Shown: in pieces, positions 23,078 through 33,752 of the stretch
Layout of the letters: each line of letters starts with the position of its first letter
Numbering within the stretch: the stretch's first letter is position 1
Origin: Calycina herbarum
Lineage: Eukaryota; Ascomycota; Leotiomycetes; Helotiales; Pezizellaceae
DNA: 64,000 nucleotides
Reading direction: 5' to 3'
NCBI GenBank assembly: GCA_001414485.1
Contig: LLEY01000020.1
Span: 124,001-188,000, forward strand
Made by a program: the position numbers and the translations under genes
The notes under the pieces: generated by a model
Database searches by the model: none
What the model was told of the DNA's origin: nothing
What the model saw: the letters and a program-made list of their open reading frames with translations, nothing else

Positions 23078-25249
23078 ATGGTGCAATACGTTATCACGCC
23101 GTGGCGGCAGCAATCTGAATTACTTGCTGTTCGAGAAGCACTTTATGGAGAGGAGAGGGAGGTGATGGCGGAAGGGGTTGAGAGGGTGGGGGTTTGGAGT
23201 AAGTTGTTGTCTTTTCTTTTGTTTCGTCTCCGGGGGTTGGGTCGAGTTGAGTGGGTTGAGATGGTTGGTTTTACCTTCTTCAGCTTCATGGTTGTTATGT
23301 TGTCATCGGGAGGGGGAGCATGAGGAGAATCTTCGTCTTCGAAGGTTTCATCTTGCTAAAGAGGAAGAGGAGTCCTGGAAACGCGAGAACCATGTAGAAA
23401 ACAAATGCTGATTTGTTATCTAGTGCAGAGAGGAAATTGCCCTCATTTGGTGGAGAGTACGGCTCTTCTGGCGGCAGCTGTACTTAATGATGAGAGGGGT
23501 GGGAACTCGAGTTACTGTGTTAGGGCTGCTTACGGGGGTGCCTTTTGTCGGTGAGTCTCTTGCTTTCTTTTTGCATTTAGGATGGTTTCAATCATTTGGT
23601 GGATTCCGTGTTTTGGGTTGAGGGGGGATCGAGGCGTGTCGCTTTGAGAGCTGAAGTCTGTTGTGGAATCTCGATTTCCAAGCATGAATTATTGGTTCTC
23701 TTGTCTCCGCAAGGCGGCTGACGTTATGGAACCTTCCATTTACGCTATGCAAAAATTCCGTGGATTGCTTTGATTTATGTTTTGAATAAACGGGTATATT
23801 GCAAGGTCATATCGATACCAGGATTTATTCGAGAGTGACCGGGGATTATTTTGCTGGGTTTTTTTATTCGTCATGCCGATAATATGCCCCGATCTTCTGG
23901 ATTAGGCAATTGGGAAAGTTGGCTTGGCCTCGTGTTCATAAACTTCATTCGGAAAGTTTGCTCGAATTGAACAAGATAAATAGATTGGTTCTGTCGGAAA
24001 TACCCAAGTAAAATTCCTTCGGATACCGAAGTTTCAAGCGAAATGGAGAGGGAGGATCGAGATTTTGCAGCTTACTGTACTTCTGATTTTACGCCGGTTG
24101 TATATTTACTTCTGATATCAAACGGAGAAAAAGGCATCCGCTGTCAGATTCTATACTCTTGTCATGTTTGCCACAACATGGTTCATGTACTCGGTCATGC
24201 AAGATCTTCCCCTCACTTTGAGATCCAGCTGTTTCACACTTTTTTCCCACCTATTGCGCCCGGGTGGTTGGAATAAGGCGCATTGGCTAGGGGCTCAGCA
24301 ACCATGAAACGCAATCCTTATTTCTTTTCTGAGCCTTCCATGACACTTCACATTGTTCAAAAAGCATCTCCACAGACGTCTCGCAAGTCACAAGGAAATC
24401 AAACGGCCAAACATCCGAGTCACCCCCAAATCCTAATCCTCATGCGGAGCTACCCCGCAAATAATTTCTCATTCTCCCTCGTTGCTCTCAAGCCCTCTTC
24501 CAACACAAATTCTTTGGAATAATGTTCCTTCCATGCCATTTTCATAACTCCAGATGTTTCAAGTTGGATTTGTCAACTAACCACCTAAAAATAGCTTCGT
24601 CACGGGCCTTCTCGATGGACATCAGGTAAAACAGAAAAAAATGAGCATGTATTCTATCGCCAAATCGATCGGTCTTCCCGCGACATACGTGGAACTTCGA
24701 CATCAAGCTACGCATGAGGAACTTCCTTCTCTTGCAAAACTCAGGACGGCGACTCAGAAGGCGTTGACGTGGATATGGGAGTATTATTGGGTCAATTTGA
24801 CTGCTAATGAGGATGGAAAGGAACACGTAAGAGGGGTTAATGAGTGCAGGGAATTTGTGAGAAGGGTGGTGGGGGAGGGGGATGATGGGAGGAGGAGAGA
24901 GTTGGAAAATCATTTGTCGAAATGGGAGGAGGATGAGTTGCTTATGGCAATCACTCAGGTTCAGTGGACTGAGAAGGATTCGAAAGTCTTGCTGAGATGC
25001 TTGGAGTTGCATCGTAAGATATCCAATCGGGGTGGTACTTCTTCAGTAAGTACTGAGCAAGCTGTCAAGGTTGGGAATCTCGACAAGTTTAGAAAGGAGA
25101 TGGCTGGCATGGAACAAAGCCTCGAGGATGCTGAGGACGAACCTAGGTCTAAATCCCAAGTGGAAGACAAAGGTTCTGAGATGAAGGGGCGAAAGGGATG
25201 GGCAATGTGGGAGGGTCCTTGGGTTCCAAAACCTATAGGCGTTGTTTGA
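23078..25249 (+). CDS. las1: Las1, pre-rRNA processing endoribonuclease (HEPN family)
   Basis: Las1 cleaves the ITS2 spacer of pre-rRNA during 60S ribosome maturation, acting in the nucleus with the kinase Grc3. Three exons are inferred: 23078-23198, 23424-23550 and 24595-25249, about 300 residues. Exon 1 encodes [20 protein letters not shown], the typical Las1 start. Exon 2 continues [16 protein letters not shown] and [15 protein letters not shown]. Exon 3 resumes [11 protein letters not shown], then [30 protein letters not shown]. The HEPN R-x4-H catalytic motif is visible as R118-H119-Q-A-T-H123. The C-terminal part is variable and ends [11 protein letters not shown]. Both introns are longer than usual, 225 bp and 1044 bp; the second splits codon R83 with a CTAAC branch site close to its 3' end. 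The protein is shorter than yeast Las1 (about 500), mainly at the C-terminus. Confidence 0.93.
23551..24594 (+). other. 1044 bp intron of LAS1
   Basis: The donor GTGAGT follows codon bases CG of R83, and the acceptor ATAG/CTTC restores RFVTGLL. A CTAAC branch site lies 16-20 bases from the acceptor. At over 1 kb it is far longer than other introns in the window. I found no RTGATGA/CTGA pair that would mark a box C/D snoRNA and no open transposase frame. Confidence 0.85.
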
Positions 25250-25794
25250 AAGATTATTCTTCCAATCCAATAAGGTCGCCTTTTCCCGGTCTCTGTCCAT
25301 AATCTCGGGTGCGAACCTGTGTTTTTACGTTGGGGGGAATGACATACATAGCCTTTCATTCGATCCTTCGTGACGATTCTGATGAGCTCACTTGCCAACC
25401 CGGAATTGATTACATAGGTAACCCCTATCCACCATCCATCTTCGTCAGAAAAGACCACGAGCAGAAATTAATTACTCGACTTGTTTCTCGCTCAATTAAA
25501 CCCATATTCCAATCTAACTGCCCCGTGGCCGATCAATCCACCACACATATAGAAAGGTGGAAATAAGGGTTGGATGGTTGAGGTTCCTGAATGAAATAAC
25601 TCTCATCTTATTAGTATCTAGCTGCCCCTCCTGCAGATCTAAACTTTACTCTATCCCCTCCCAACGTCCGGCAATATTGATACAGCTTCTAACCCATTGT
25701 GCCAAACGCCCATAACCATTGAATCAATTATCCCGAATACCTAGCGTTTCCCCAACACCCAGTCTCCAAAGTATCCCCTCTATGGAGCCACGCT
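25250..25794. other. Convergent intergenic region
   Basis: 545 bases between the 3' ends of LAS1 and the DUF7053-like gene. No coding region or repeat seen. Confidence 0.5.
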
Positions 25795-26451
25795 TTATAC
25801 CCCGCCAACGGTGCCATTCTTGACAACACCCCCCTCCTTGACCCTCTTCTCCAACTCAATCACGAAATCCTCAGCCAGCTTATCATAACTCCCCTGCAAA
25901 GTCGTCCTAATAAACCCCATCAACATGCGATTACTGCTACACACCCCCTTCAACCCCAAACTCAACTTTCCCCCCTCCTCCGTAACCGTCCACGTCGTAA
26001 CAGTGCTAACCCCCATAGGCGCATGTGTCAAAGTCAACGTCCCATCCCCTCGATGTTGCATACTAGTATCATAAGAAATCTCGCCCGGCATAATCCTCTT
26101 TGCCCATCCTCCACGCCAGGACCCCTCTTCTTCGTTCTCTGGTCCGCTGCTTTCTACGACTTTGTATACGGGTATGGCTTCGATTTCTGCAGCACTCGAG
26201 GGCTTGAGTTCGGGGAGCACGGAGGAGTAGAAAGTTGTGCTGGCTGGTGGGGGGAGTTCGGTGTGCGATTTTAGGAGGGGGTTGAGGGAGAGCATGGAGA
26301 TGCGGTTGTGGAGGAGGGAGAGGACTTGGGGTTTCGTTATTGAAGGTGAGAGGGGCGTGATGACTTCCACGGTGTGGGAGGTGTTGAGGAATGCTGGAGA
26401 TGTGTTAATTTGCAGATTGGCTCGAAGGGGATGAGGGGACGTACAAGCCAT
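25795..26451 (-). CDS. DUF7053-like fungal protein (START/SRPBCC-like fold suspected)
   Basis: A single-exon gene of 218 residues, starting MACTSPHPLRANLQ. The pattern HTVEVITPLSPSITKPQVLSLLHNRISMLSLNPLLKSHTELPPP, read here in parts, followed by THAPMGVSTVTTWTV and SSNRMLMGFIRTTLQGSYDKLAEDFV matches my memory of the fungal family DUF7053. Those proteins carry an early strand-helix-strand, a central block ending in a tryptophan and a C-terminal amphipathic helix, similar in outline to lipid- or ligand-binding SRPBCC/START folds. No catalytic residues are evident. The gene converges with LAS1. Function unknown; the family call rests on remembered similarity. Confidence 0.8.
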   Translation of the reverse strand: MACTSPHPLRANLQINTSPAFLNTSHTVEVITPLSPSITKPQVLSLLHNRISMLSLNPLLKSHTELPPPASTTFYSSVLPELKPSSAAEIEAIPVYKVVESSGPENEEEGSWRGGWAKRIMPGEISYDTSMQHRGDGTLTLTHAPMGVSTVTTWTVTEEGGKLSLGLKGVCSSNRMLMGFIRTTLQGSYDKLAEDFVIELEKRVKEGGVVKNGTVGGV

Positions 26452-29428
26452 GATTGCTTCTTTGGTGAGTTTGCTAGATGGTGGAGTTTAGTGGATATTG
26501 CGATTGCGGTCGGAATACGAGTAATGAGGATATATTCTTGAGAAAACTTGGTAAACAGAGGGAAGGAGCTGCGGATTTGAGCCGATATTCCACTGTTTGA
26601 TACCTTTGTGGTACAGGTTGCTCTCTGACACACTTGAAACAGAGAGGAAGGTGCGACTCGCTGACTGTGCTTTGCTTTGGTATTGCAACAAACTGTCTCT
26701 CGACCCCTTAATGAATGCGTGAAAAGAGCATCAAACTGATATTGACACTGGCTGCTGGCGCCAAAGAGTTCATGTCTCTAACACCAACCTGAAGGGCCCC
26801 TTCGGTTAGGTCTTTCGGATGCCTCGGATAAATGATGCGCCGCGGGAATCTCCAGATGGACTGTTTTTGACAGAAGAAGTCCTCAGCAACTTGAGAAATA
26901 AGTTCGGTCGACATCTATCCATCACTTCCAAATTGTTTTTGGGCCTTGATGAGGTTACAGTCACGGAAGGGAGCATAGCACTAACCATTTATATGGAAAA
27001 CCCCGACCTCCACCAGGGGGCGAGGAATTCGTGACTGACCAAGAGTAGAATGCCAGTTATCTCCTCATCTGATTGGATAATTAGATTAACAGCAAGTCCG
27101 TTCCCCCAGAAGTGTTAGAACAAGTATAGAAGGATAAGTCTTTCAGGCCTACAGTTACGAATTTCTGCAGCCCCCAGCACTTCCCCACAACCGCTTGAAA
27201 TAAGAACAATACTGGGTACAACAGGTGGATGATAGAGCCAGGCGGAGGACAAAAGAATGGTGATGCCTCAATTCGGCCACCCCCACGATTCGTTTTCGAT
27301 GACAAGAAATCATATATATGGATGGGGAAAGGGAGGGGGGGAATTATACTCTGGAGGGGCCGAGAGTCGTGCCTTCCCTTCTCGGTCTCATCGTGACACC
27401 ATGACGCGGTTCGGGGTCGAGGTCAAGGTCGAGGTTGAGAGGGAAGGAGCGACCCCAGGCTCTGTCTTGAGACGACCTCGACCACTACAGCTCCTTCCCC
27501 TCGACGAGCCCTTGACTCGATCCTGTGCTGATCAGTACACAAGTCGCTCCTTCCCTCTGGAACATTTTGACCTCAATTGGCGCCCTCGACTGTCGAACCT
27601 TTTGACCACGACATCCCTCATTGTAGAGTTAACAGTGCTAGAAAAAGTACTGACCCGTCTGTCTTTCTGGCTTTTCTCTGTCGTGCGGTTTATCCTGTTT
27701 GTGTATACTTGATCATAACAGAACGGCGTTTGTCTTTTTTTTCCATCGGAAAAAGTCTTTGTCTTTGGGTCCCAATTCGTTCCTAAAGGCAAAGGCTACC
27801 TCTCGTAAAACTCGCCGGACATTGCGGTCCTCGTTTTCAATCTCAAATCGTGCTCGATGAGAGGCACTGAAATGCCATGAATGTTTTGGTTGGAGTTTGC
27901 GGTCGTTCGGCTTGAGGGATAACCTTTGCCTGCGAACCAGCTTGCAAAAAAAAGGCAAGTGCCTCCATGCGTTGCGAGGAAATGGCCTCTGCAGAAGGAT
28001 ACCTGTCAGACCGCCTCTTGTCTGGCGATTGTTGAATAATAAAGTTTTATTTTTTATTTTTATCAAAAGATCATCCTGTCCAAGTCCCAACTACCTCAGG
28101 TCTTGTACATCAGCCTTGATTTGGTTTTCTCTGGTTTTCTTTGGCAAATAATGTGGAGCCTCTCTGAGCATTCTTCTTTGAAGAAAAATGCAGTCCCGTA
28201 GTATTATCGCCAGGCTATGCGAAAGCTGCGAGGAAACCATGTGGCTCCACAGAGGATGTGCAACTTCATCCTAGCACGAAGCTCTGTTGGAGGCGTGGAC
28301 TGGCTGTGTTGGTATAACTTGGTGGTCAATAGCATGATGCAAAAAGAGTGTATTATCGTTCGTGCATACAGAGCAAAGTTAGCTGCTCTATCTACTTAAA
28401 TAGACCTTAAGCGAGAAGGTCACGTGGAGTGCTATTCACTCTGATTATACCGACAGGCTGAGTCCATGATGGTCTGATGGATGTCGTGTCTCAGATGGTG
28501 TAATTTGCAGTCCTTTGGTTCATTTTCTGCTTATTTTTCTTTCTTCAAGTTAAAGAAACGAAAGCTCACAGCTTGGTATTGTGATTTACAAGTAATAGAT
28601 GACACGAATAGTTTTTGAACCGTGATTTAGAGAAAAGACTCCATAGTACAGCATCCCTAGTCATTTAGAGGTTAAGGAAACTTGTAAACACTGTTAAACT
28701 TGATTGTGGAAAATTTTCCTACGTACACCCAACTAAAAGGATTACACTAGAAGGCCTGACATAATTGAACTTGGGAATAAGACTTGTGGGAAAGCTGACA
28801 ACAATTAAGGGCTAGCAATTCTAATCACCTTGAGTAACCTTTTTCAACTAACTTAATTATCTTAGACCTTCTAGTAAAACGGTTCTAGATGCATATTGTT
28901 CAGGTAAACATAAATTGACGACAGATACTCTTACAAGTTCCTACCTAAATGGTAGTGGAGATATTCAACCACGTGAGTATACCTGTATGCCAAAAACGCA
29001 GCAATTTAATTGCGCTGAAACAAGTACTGTTCAAGACAATACGACTAAAGAATAGAATATGTTGGAGCCAAGTAAGTTATAGCGTATAAACATATAGAAG
29101 ATACGGATTTAAATCGTCTTGCTAGAGGCGAACACCAAAAAGTTCATATACAACTCGTTTGCGAGCACAACCCCAAACCACTGAAATGCTGCAAATTACG
29201 AATGCTAGGTGAATGGCACTCACTAGTCACCTGAGAACTCGCTTAGAGCCTACTAGCGTTTTCCGTGGTCTATAAGTATGAGATTTAACCCCAGGTAGAA
29301 TACCAAGCCTTTTGCCATCCACCTATCGTGCAACATACAATCGGCCGAGAGGAGGCGTTATACAACAAACACCTAAATTCAACCTCCCACCCACACATAC
29401 CAACGACAGCAAAAAACAAATTTTCGAG
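26452..29428. other. Intergenic region, 3 kb
   Basis: No gene supported. ORFs such as 27257-27712 (plus) and 27713-28090 (minus) show no family features and overlap in antisense. AT content rises after about 28.4 kb. Confidence 0.5.
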
Positions 29429-29908
29429 ATGGCCAACAATCTTGTACCAGGCCCCGCCCCCATCGCGCAGGAAGTACAACACTCCGTCGTTGAAGCTCTA
29501 CAGCAAATGTTTAAGGAGATGAATGCCAGGTTCACTGCGTTGGAATCTAAAATAGATGCCGTTAATGCCAATTGTAATGCTAGGTACGTGAAAATTTACT
29601 CTCGCTTAGGCTATGCTAACAGATGAACAGCCACATTAATCAGCCTACCTGCCCCTTCCAACCACTAGTCAATGTCGAAGACGCGACCCCGATTCCTACA
29701 TTTGCCCAAACCCCAAATGATATTAATGGAATGAGTGGTACTTATTTTCGACCAGTCATCATAGCATTCGACTTTTAACTATCGTATAGATGTAGATACA
29801 CAAACAGTGCTTGAAGCACTTGGTGTTCGAGGTCCAGTCAACGATAATAATCGGGAAGAAAAAAAACTGAGGTTACGGTTCCACATCGGTCTCCCTCGCG
29901 ATCCATAA
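29429..29908 (+). CDS. Small conserved-looking fungal protein with coiled coil and SAP-like tail
   Basis: Three short exons are inferred: 29429-29583, 29631-29737 and 29790-29908, giving 126 residues. The introns are 47 bp and 52 bp, the first with a clear GCTAAC branch site. The start is MANNLVPGPAPIAQEV; an in-frame upstream ATG at 29312 would add 39 residues but looks like leader. Residues ~14-48 (VVEALQQMFKEMNARFTALESKIDAV) form a predicted coiled coil. The middle is Pro/Thr-rich (PTCPFQPLVNVEDATPIP). The end (TVLEALGVRGPVNDNNREEKKLRLRFHIGL) resembles the LxALG...KxxRLRxHIGL tail I recall from small uncharacterised Leotiomycete proteins. The frame stays open across both joins and each join restores a sensible motif, which argues for a real gene. 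Function unknown. Confidence 0.7.
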
Positions 29909-31693
29909 TTTATTGTTTCACACGCGAGGGAGTTTTGATAGTGTTACTGCCTACCTAAGACGTTGTTGTAGGTCAGTTCGCGGAAGAGAAGATAGATTGG
30001 ATTTGCTATACACACCCAGCGGGCAAGGATTCTAACCGGGCTCTCTTGAATATATCAACTACGTCTTGCAGCAGCACCCACCCCAAGACTCCATATCACA
30101 TGAGAAGCATTCTTAGGTAGTGAAATATATCTTTCCATATAGATGTTATTGGCGTTCTTATTGTTATACAATACAAAATTGGCCTCAAATCAGTGTGCCA
30201 GTCCTTTTCGAAGCCTCAGACAAATGCTTCACTGAAAAGTTACTTTGCGTAAGAGCCCAAAGTCTGAGAAATAACTTCTTTCCCTTATATTCTTCTTCCT
30301 CCTTTTCAGTATCCCTTCCAGGGTCCTCATGTACCGTTAGGGAAAGTGGGGTAATTCCAAGATTATGAATGCCACAAGTAACATAAACCCTACAAAAACT
30401 TGATTTAAAGCCTAAACTAATTCTTAGATAGCTGTCTACAATCTTCTTCTTTTCGTTGTTGTGATGCGGAGGATTGAAGTCTTGGAATTTCCTAAAAGTA
30501 CATGAGGACTCTGCTTTATTTGCCAATTGTGGAATTGACTATTTACATCACCACTTTCCTATTGTTTTATTAGAAAATTAAGATAATTAGAATAAAGCTC
30601 TAAGATAATTATGTACTAGGTACTATTTTTCAATAAAATTTATTTATCCAAGAAAGCTTGAATACGATTGGAATAACGTGACCGCGCCCCCTTTGCTGGT
30701 CACGTGATAATGTCTGCATAACCTTGAAATGTTGCTTAAATATGACATAAAGTCACCAACGCAGCTTCGACAAATCAAAGCGAATCTTGGGTAGGACCAA
30801 ACAATTCGAAGATAAACCCCCCACCGCTTTTCAAGAATTGGGGAGGATCATGAGACGCGCTTGCACCCCTGAGCCTCCCACCACACCACTTTCTGCTCTC
30901 TACGGATCAAGCCATTATTTTCACAAAAGTTGACGTGACCTCATGCAGAGTGATCGGCGGAGGTGTTCCCGAGGTACATCTGGGGTGATACCAAATCACA
31001 ACCAATCCGAACAAGTGATTCTTGAATTTCCACTTGCCTATAGGCCACAAACGTCATCTTTGCCGGCTTTCGACGTTAGGGATGGCTTCAGCCGCTTACG
31101 AAATCACACCACTCCAAACAAAGGCAACAGCTCGGCTATGGTCTCATGGGTCCAAAAGCAGCCAATTGAGTACCCCAGCCTCCACAACCCCCAGCTTTCC
31201 CCAGCTTCCACATTGGCCAGCGGAGGGTGTAGCAACGTTGTGAGAGCCGCTCACTTATTACAAGGATTTCAGTTGGTGGAACGAGCTCACGTGGAGGAAA
31301 TGCTTCTGTACATCGGCCCCTTTACATCATATGTTTAAGTTTCTTTCAAGTCACTCATAAAAAAATGACCCCGCCTTGCTTATTGTTCTAGTCCAAGAGA
31401 AGTCTTTTTTGCAGCTTGGGAGTCGGCTTTCCCCGTGAACACGGCAAATATCACATTATCAAACAATTACAAGGAATGATCATATTGAATTGGGTGATTC
31501 TAAACTCTTGGTTCGAGTAATCGAAGCCAAGACCGATCTACTTCATATTTAATTGAATTCCTCCCTCTAATTCCTCTTGTCTTTTCAATTCAACACAATA
31601 AGAATAAAACAACAATCTACTTGTACCTGTTCAGCGAATCCAAACCCAAAACCACAACACACAAGTGTTTGGTACACACAGATAATAATCAAA
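29909..31693. other. Upstream region of the sugar transporter
   Basis: 1.8 kb without a supported gene. It contains an E-box (CACGTG, 30701-30706) and two SYGGRG words (30957-30962 and 30980-30985) that fit the carbon-catabolite repressor CreA consensus. A pyrimidine- and AC-rich leader directly precedes the transporter start. Confidence 0.45.
30957..30985 (+). promoter_or_regulatory. Paired CreA-type SYGGRG sites
   Basis: GCGGAG (30957-30962) and CTGGGG (30980-30985) both fit the SYGGRG consensus of the fungal carbon-catabolite repressor CreA/Cre1, on the same strand 23 bases apart, about 710-735 bases before the transporter ATG. Paired sites are typical of functional CreA targets, but this short degenerate motif is common by chance. 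Confidence 0.3.
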
Positions 31694-33752
31694 ATGTACG
31701 AAGTAGGAAATCTCTATGTTATTGCCGCCGTCGCGGTGGTGGGCGGGGCGCTCTTTGGTTTCGACATTTCGTCTATGTCGGCTATCATATCTACCAAAGC
31801 ATATCTATGTTACTTCAACCAAGGTCCTCAATATCTCGATCCTGATGGAAAGTGTTCTGGTCCAACAGCCTCTGTGCAAGGTATTTTAATAAATCTTCAT
31901 TATACCAACTTATGAGGAACCAGTACTAACGTTGCGACTAATAGGCGGCATAACTGCAGTTATGCCTGGTGGGTCGTGGCTTGGTGCTCTCACCTCTGGC
32001 TTTATCTCTGATATTCTGGGACGTAAGAGGGCAATTCAAGTCGGCTCGGTGATTTGGTGTATTGGCTCCAGTACGTATCTCGCTAGATCCCAAGTTACTT
32101 AAAGTCATGCTAATGCGATTATAGTCATCATCTGCGCCTCAAACGGCATTCCGATGTTGATTGTAGGTCGATTTATCAACGGTCTATCAGTTGGTATCTG
32201 CTCTGCTCAAGTTCCTGTCTACATCACTGAAATCGCCCCACCTTCTAAACGTGGACGTCTTGTAGGTTGTCAACAATGTATGCATTTTCCCAGCCTTTCT
32301 TTATACACATTGCTAACCCAAACTCAGGGGCAATCACTTGGGGAATTTTAATCATGTTTTACATTTCCTACGGCTGTTCTTTCATCGACGGCCAAGCCGC
32401 ATTTAGAATACCCTGGGGATTGCAGATGCTGCCTGCAATTTTCCTCTTCTGCGCAATGCTCTTTCTCCCTGAGTCTCCTCGTTGGTTGGCCCGTAAAGAT
32501 CGTTGGGACGAAGCTCAACATGTGCTTGCCCTAACGCATGCTCACGGTGACCACAATTCTCCATTCGTTCTTAAGGAGCTATCCGAGATCCGAGAAGTGG
32601 TTGAGTTTGAAAGAGCCAATGCCGATGTAACATACCTTGAGCTATTTAAGCCTAAGATGTTGAATCGTACCCACATTGGAATTTTCACACAAATCTGGAG
32701 TCAACTTACCGGAATGAACGTCATGATGTGTAAGTACCCCCTACCTCTAGCGAAAGTTCTATGGGAGAAGTAACAAAATACTAATTTCTTGTAGACTACA
32801 TTACTTATGTCTTCACGATGGCGGGTGCTGGGGAATCTGTCCTACTCCCAAGGTAAGCACAAGCTCTCAAGATCCACAATTTGATACCTTTACTTCTTTG
32901 CTAACAAATATTCAGTTCAATCACATTCATCATCAACGTCGTGATGACAATTCCAGCTCTACTTTTTGTTGATCGTTGGGGACGTCGTCCAACATTACTC
33001 GTTGGAGCTGCTCTCATGATGACCTTCATGTTCGCCAACGCTGGTCTTTTTGCACAATACAGCACAAAGCCAGCTCCCAATCAATTCCCCAGCGCGGCCG
33101 AGTCCATGGCTGTATCTGGTGCTCCCGCCAAAGCAATCATTGCATGCACCTATCTCTTCGTCGCAAGTTACGCACCAACTTGGGGGCCAGTGTCATGGTG
33201 GGTATTCTCCGAGTTATTTTTCCCTCTTTCAGGTTGTTTTAGGAGGATTGAGAGACTATTTTCTCCCCGGACATCTCACTTCCTCCTCACACAACCCTGT
33301 TTCCTCGTAGTTTCCTCAAACATACTTCTAGAAAGGGCAATACTGACTCCGAGATTTTCCGCAGGATTTATCCACCAGAACTTTTCCCATTACGTGTACG
33401 TGGAAAGGCAGTCGCTCTCGCCACATCCGCAAACTGGGCATTCAATTTTGCACTCGCGTACTTTGTTCCACCAGCATTTGAGAATATCACTTGGAAGGTG
33501 TATATTGTCTTCGGTGTCTTCTGCGCGGCTATGTTTATCCATGTCTTTTTCTTGTTCCCCGAGACAAGTCAGAAGCCTTTGGAAGTCGTTGTTGAGATAT
33601 TTGACGATACGACTCCAGGCAGTATCAAATGGCTCGGTACTCCGGCTTGGAAAACTCATGTCGATAGAGGTATTGAACGTTTGGAGAGAGGGGAATTTGA
33701 TGAAGAGAAGCTGGCTGGCTCTCACAAGGGTTCTGCTGAGCACAGAGTTTAA
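31694..33752 (+). CDS. MFS sugar transporter (hexose/high-affinity glucose type)
   Basis: A 12-TM plasma-membrane sugar:proton symporter of the major facilitator superfamily. Seven exons are inferred: 31694-31880, 31945-32070, 32125-32277, 32328-32729, 32795-32852, 32916-33197 and 33365-33752, giving 531 residues. Sugar-porter signatures are present: GGALFGFDISSMSAI in TM1, GRKRAIQ in loop 2-3, GRFINGL then PVYITEIAPPSKRGRLV, PESPRWLARKDR, QIWSQLTGMNVMMYYI, VDRWGRRPTLL, and PETSQKPLEVV at the end of TM12. Each junction completes a conserved codon, e.g. GCQQ/W, GPVS/W, NVMM/Y. The last intron, 167 bp, is longer than the rest (50-65 bp). Fungal relatives include high-affinity glucose transporters of the Kluyveromyces HGT1 group; the substrate cannot be fixed from sequence alone. 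CreA-like sites upstream are compatible with glucose repression. Confidence 0.94.

Noticed and set aside
24043..24276. 77-codon ORF inside the LAS1 intron
   Set aside because: No family features and no start context; it lies between well-supported splice sites.
23551..24594. Box C/D snoRNA inside the LAS1 intron
   Set aside because: I looked for a TGATGA box C with a CTGA box D at suitable distance and saw none. H/ACA type cannot be excluded by eye.
33198..33232. Alternative 35 bp intron at the end of transporter exon 6
   Set aside because: Too short, and it does not restore the conserved IYPPELFPLRVRGKA block, which the 167 bp intron does.
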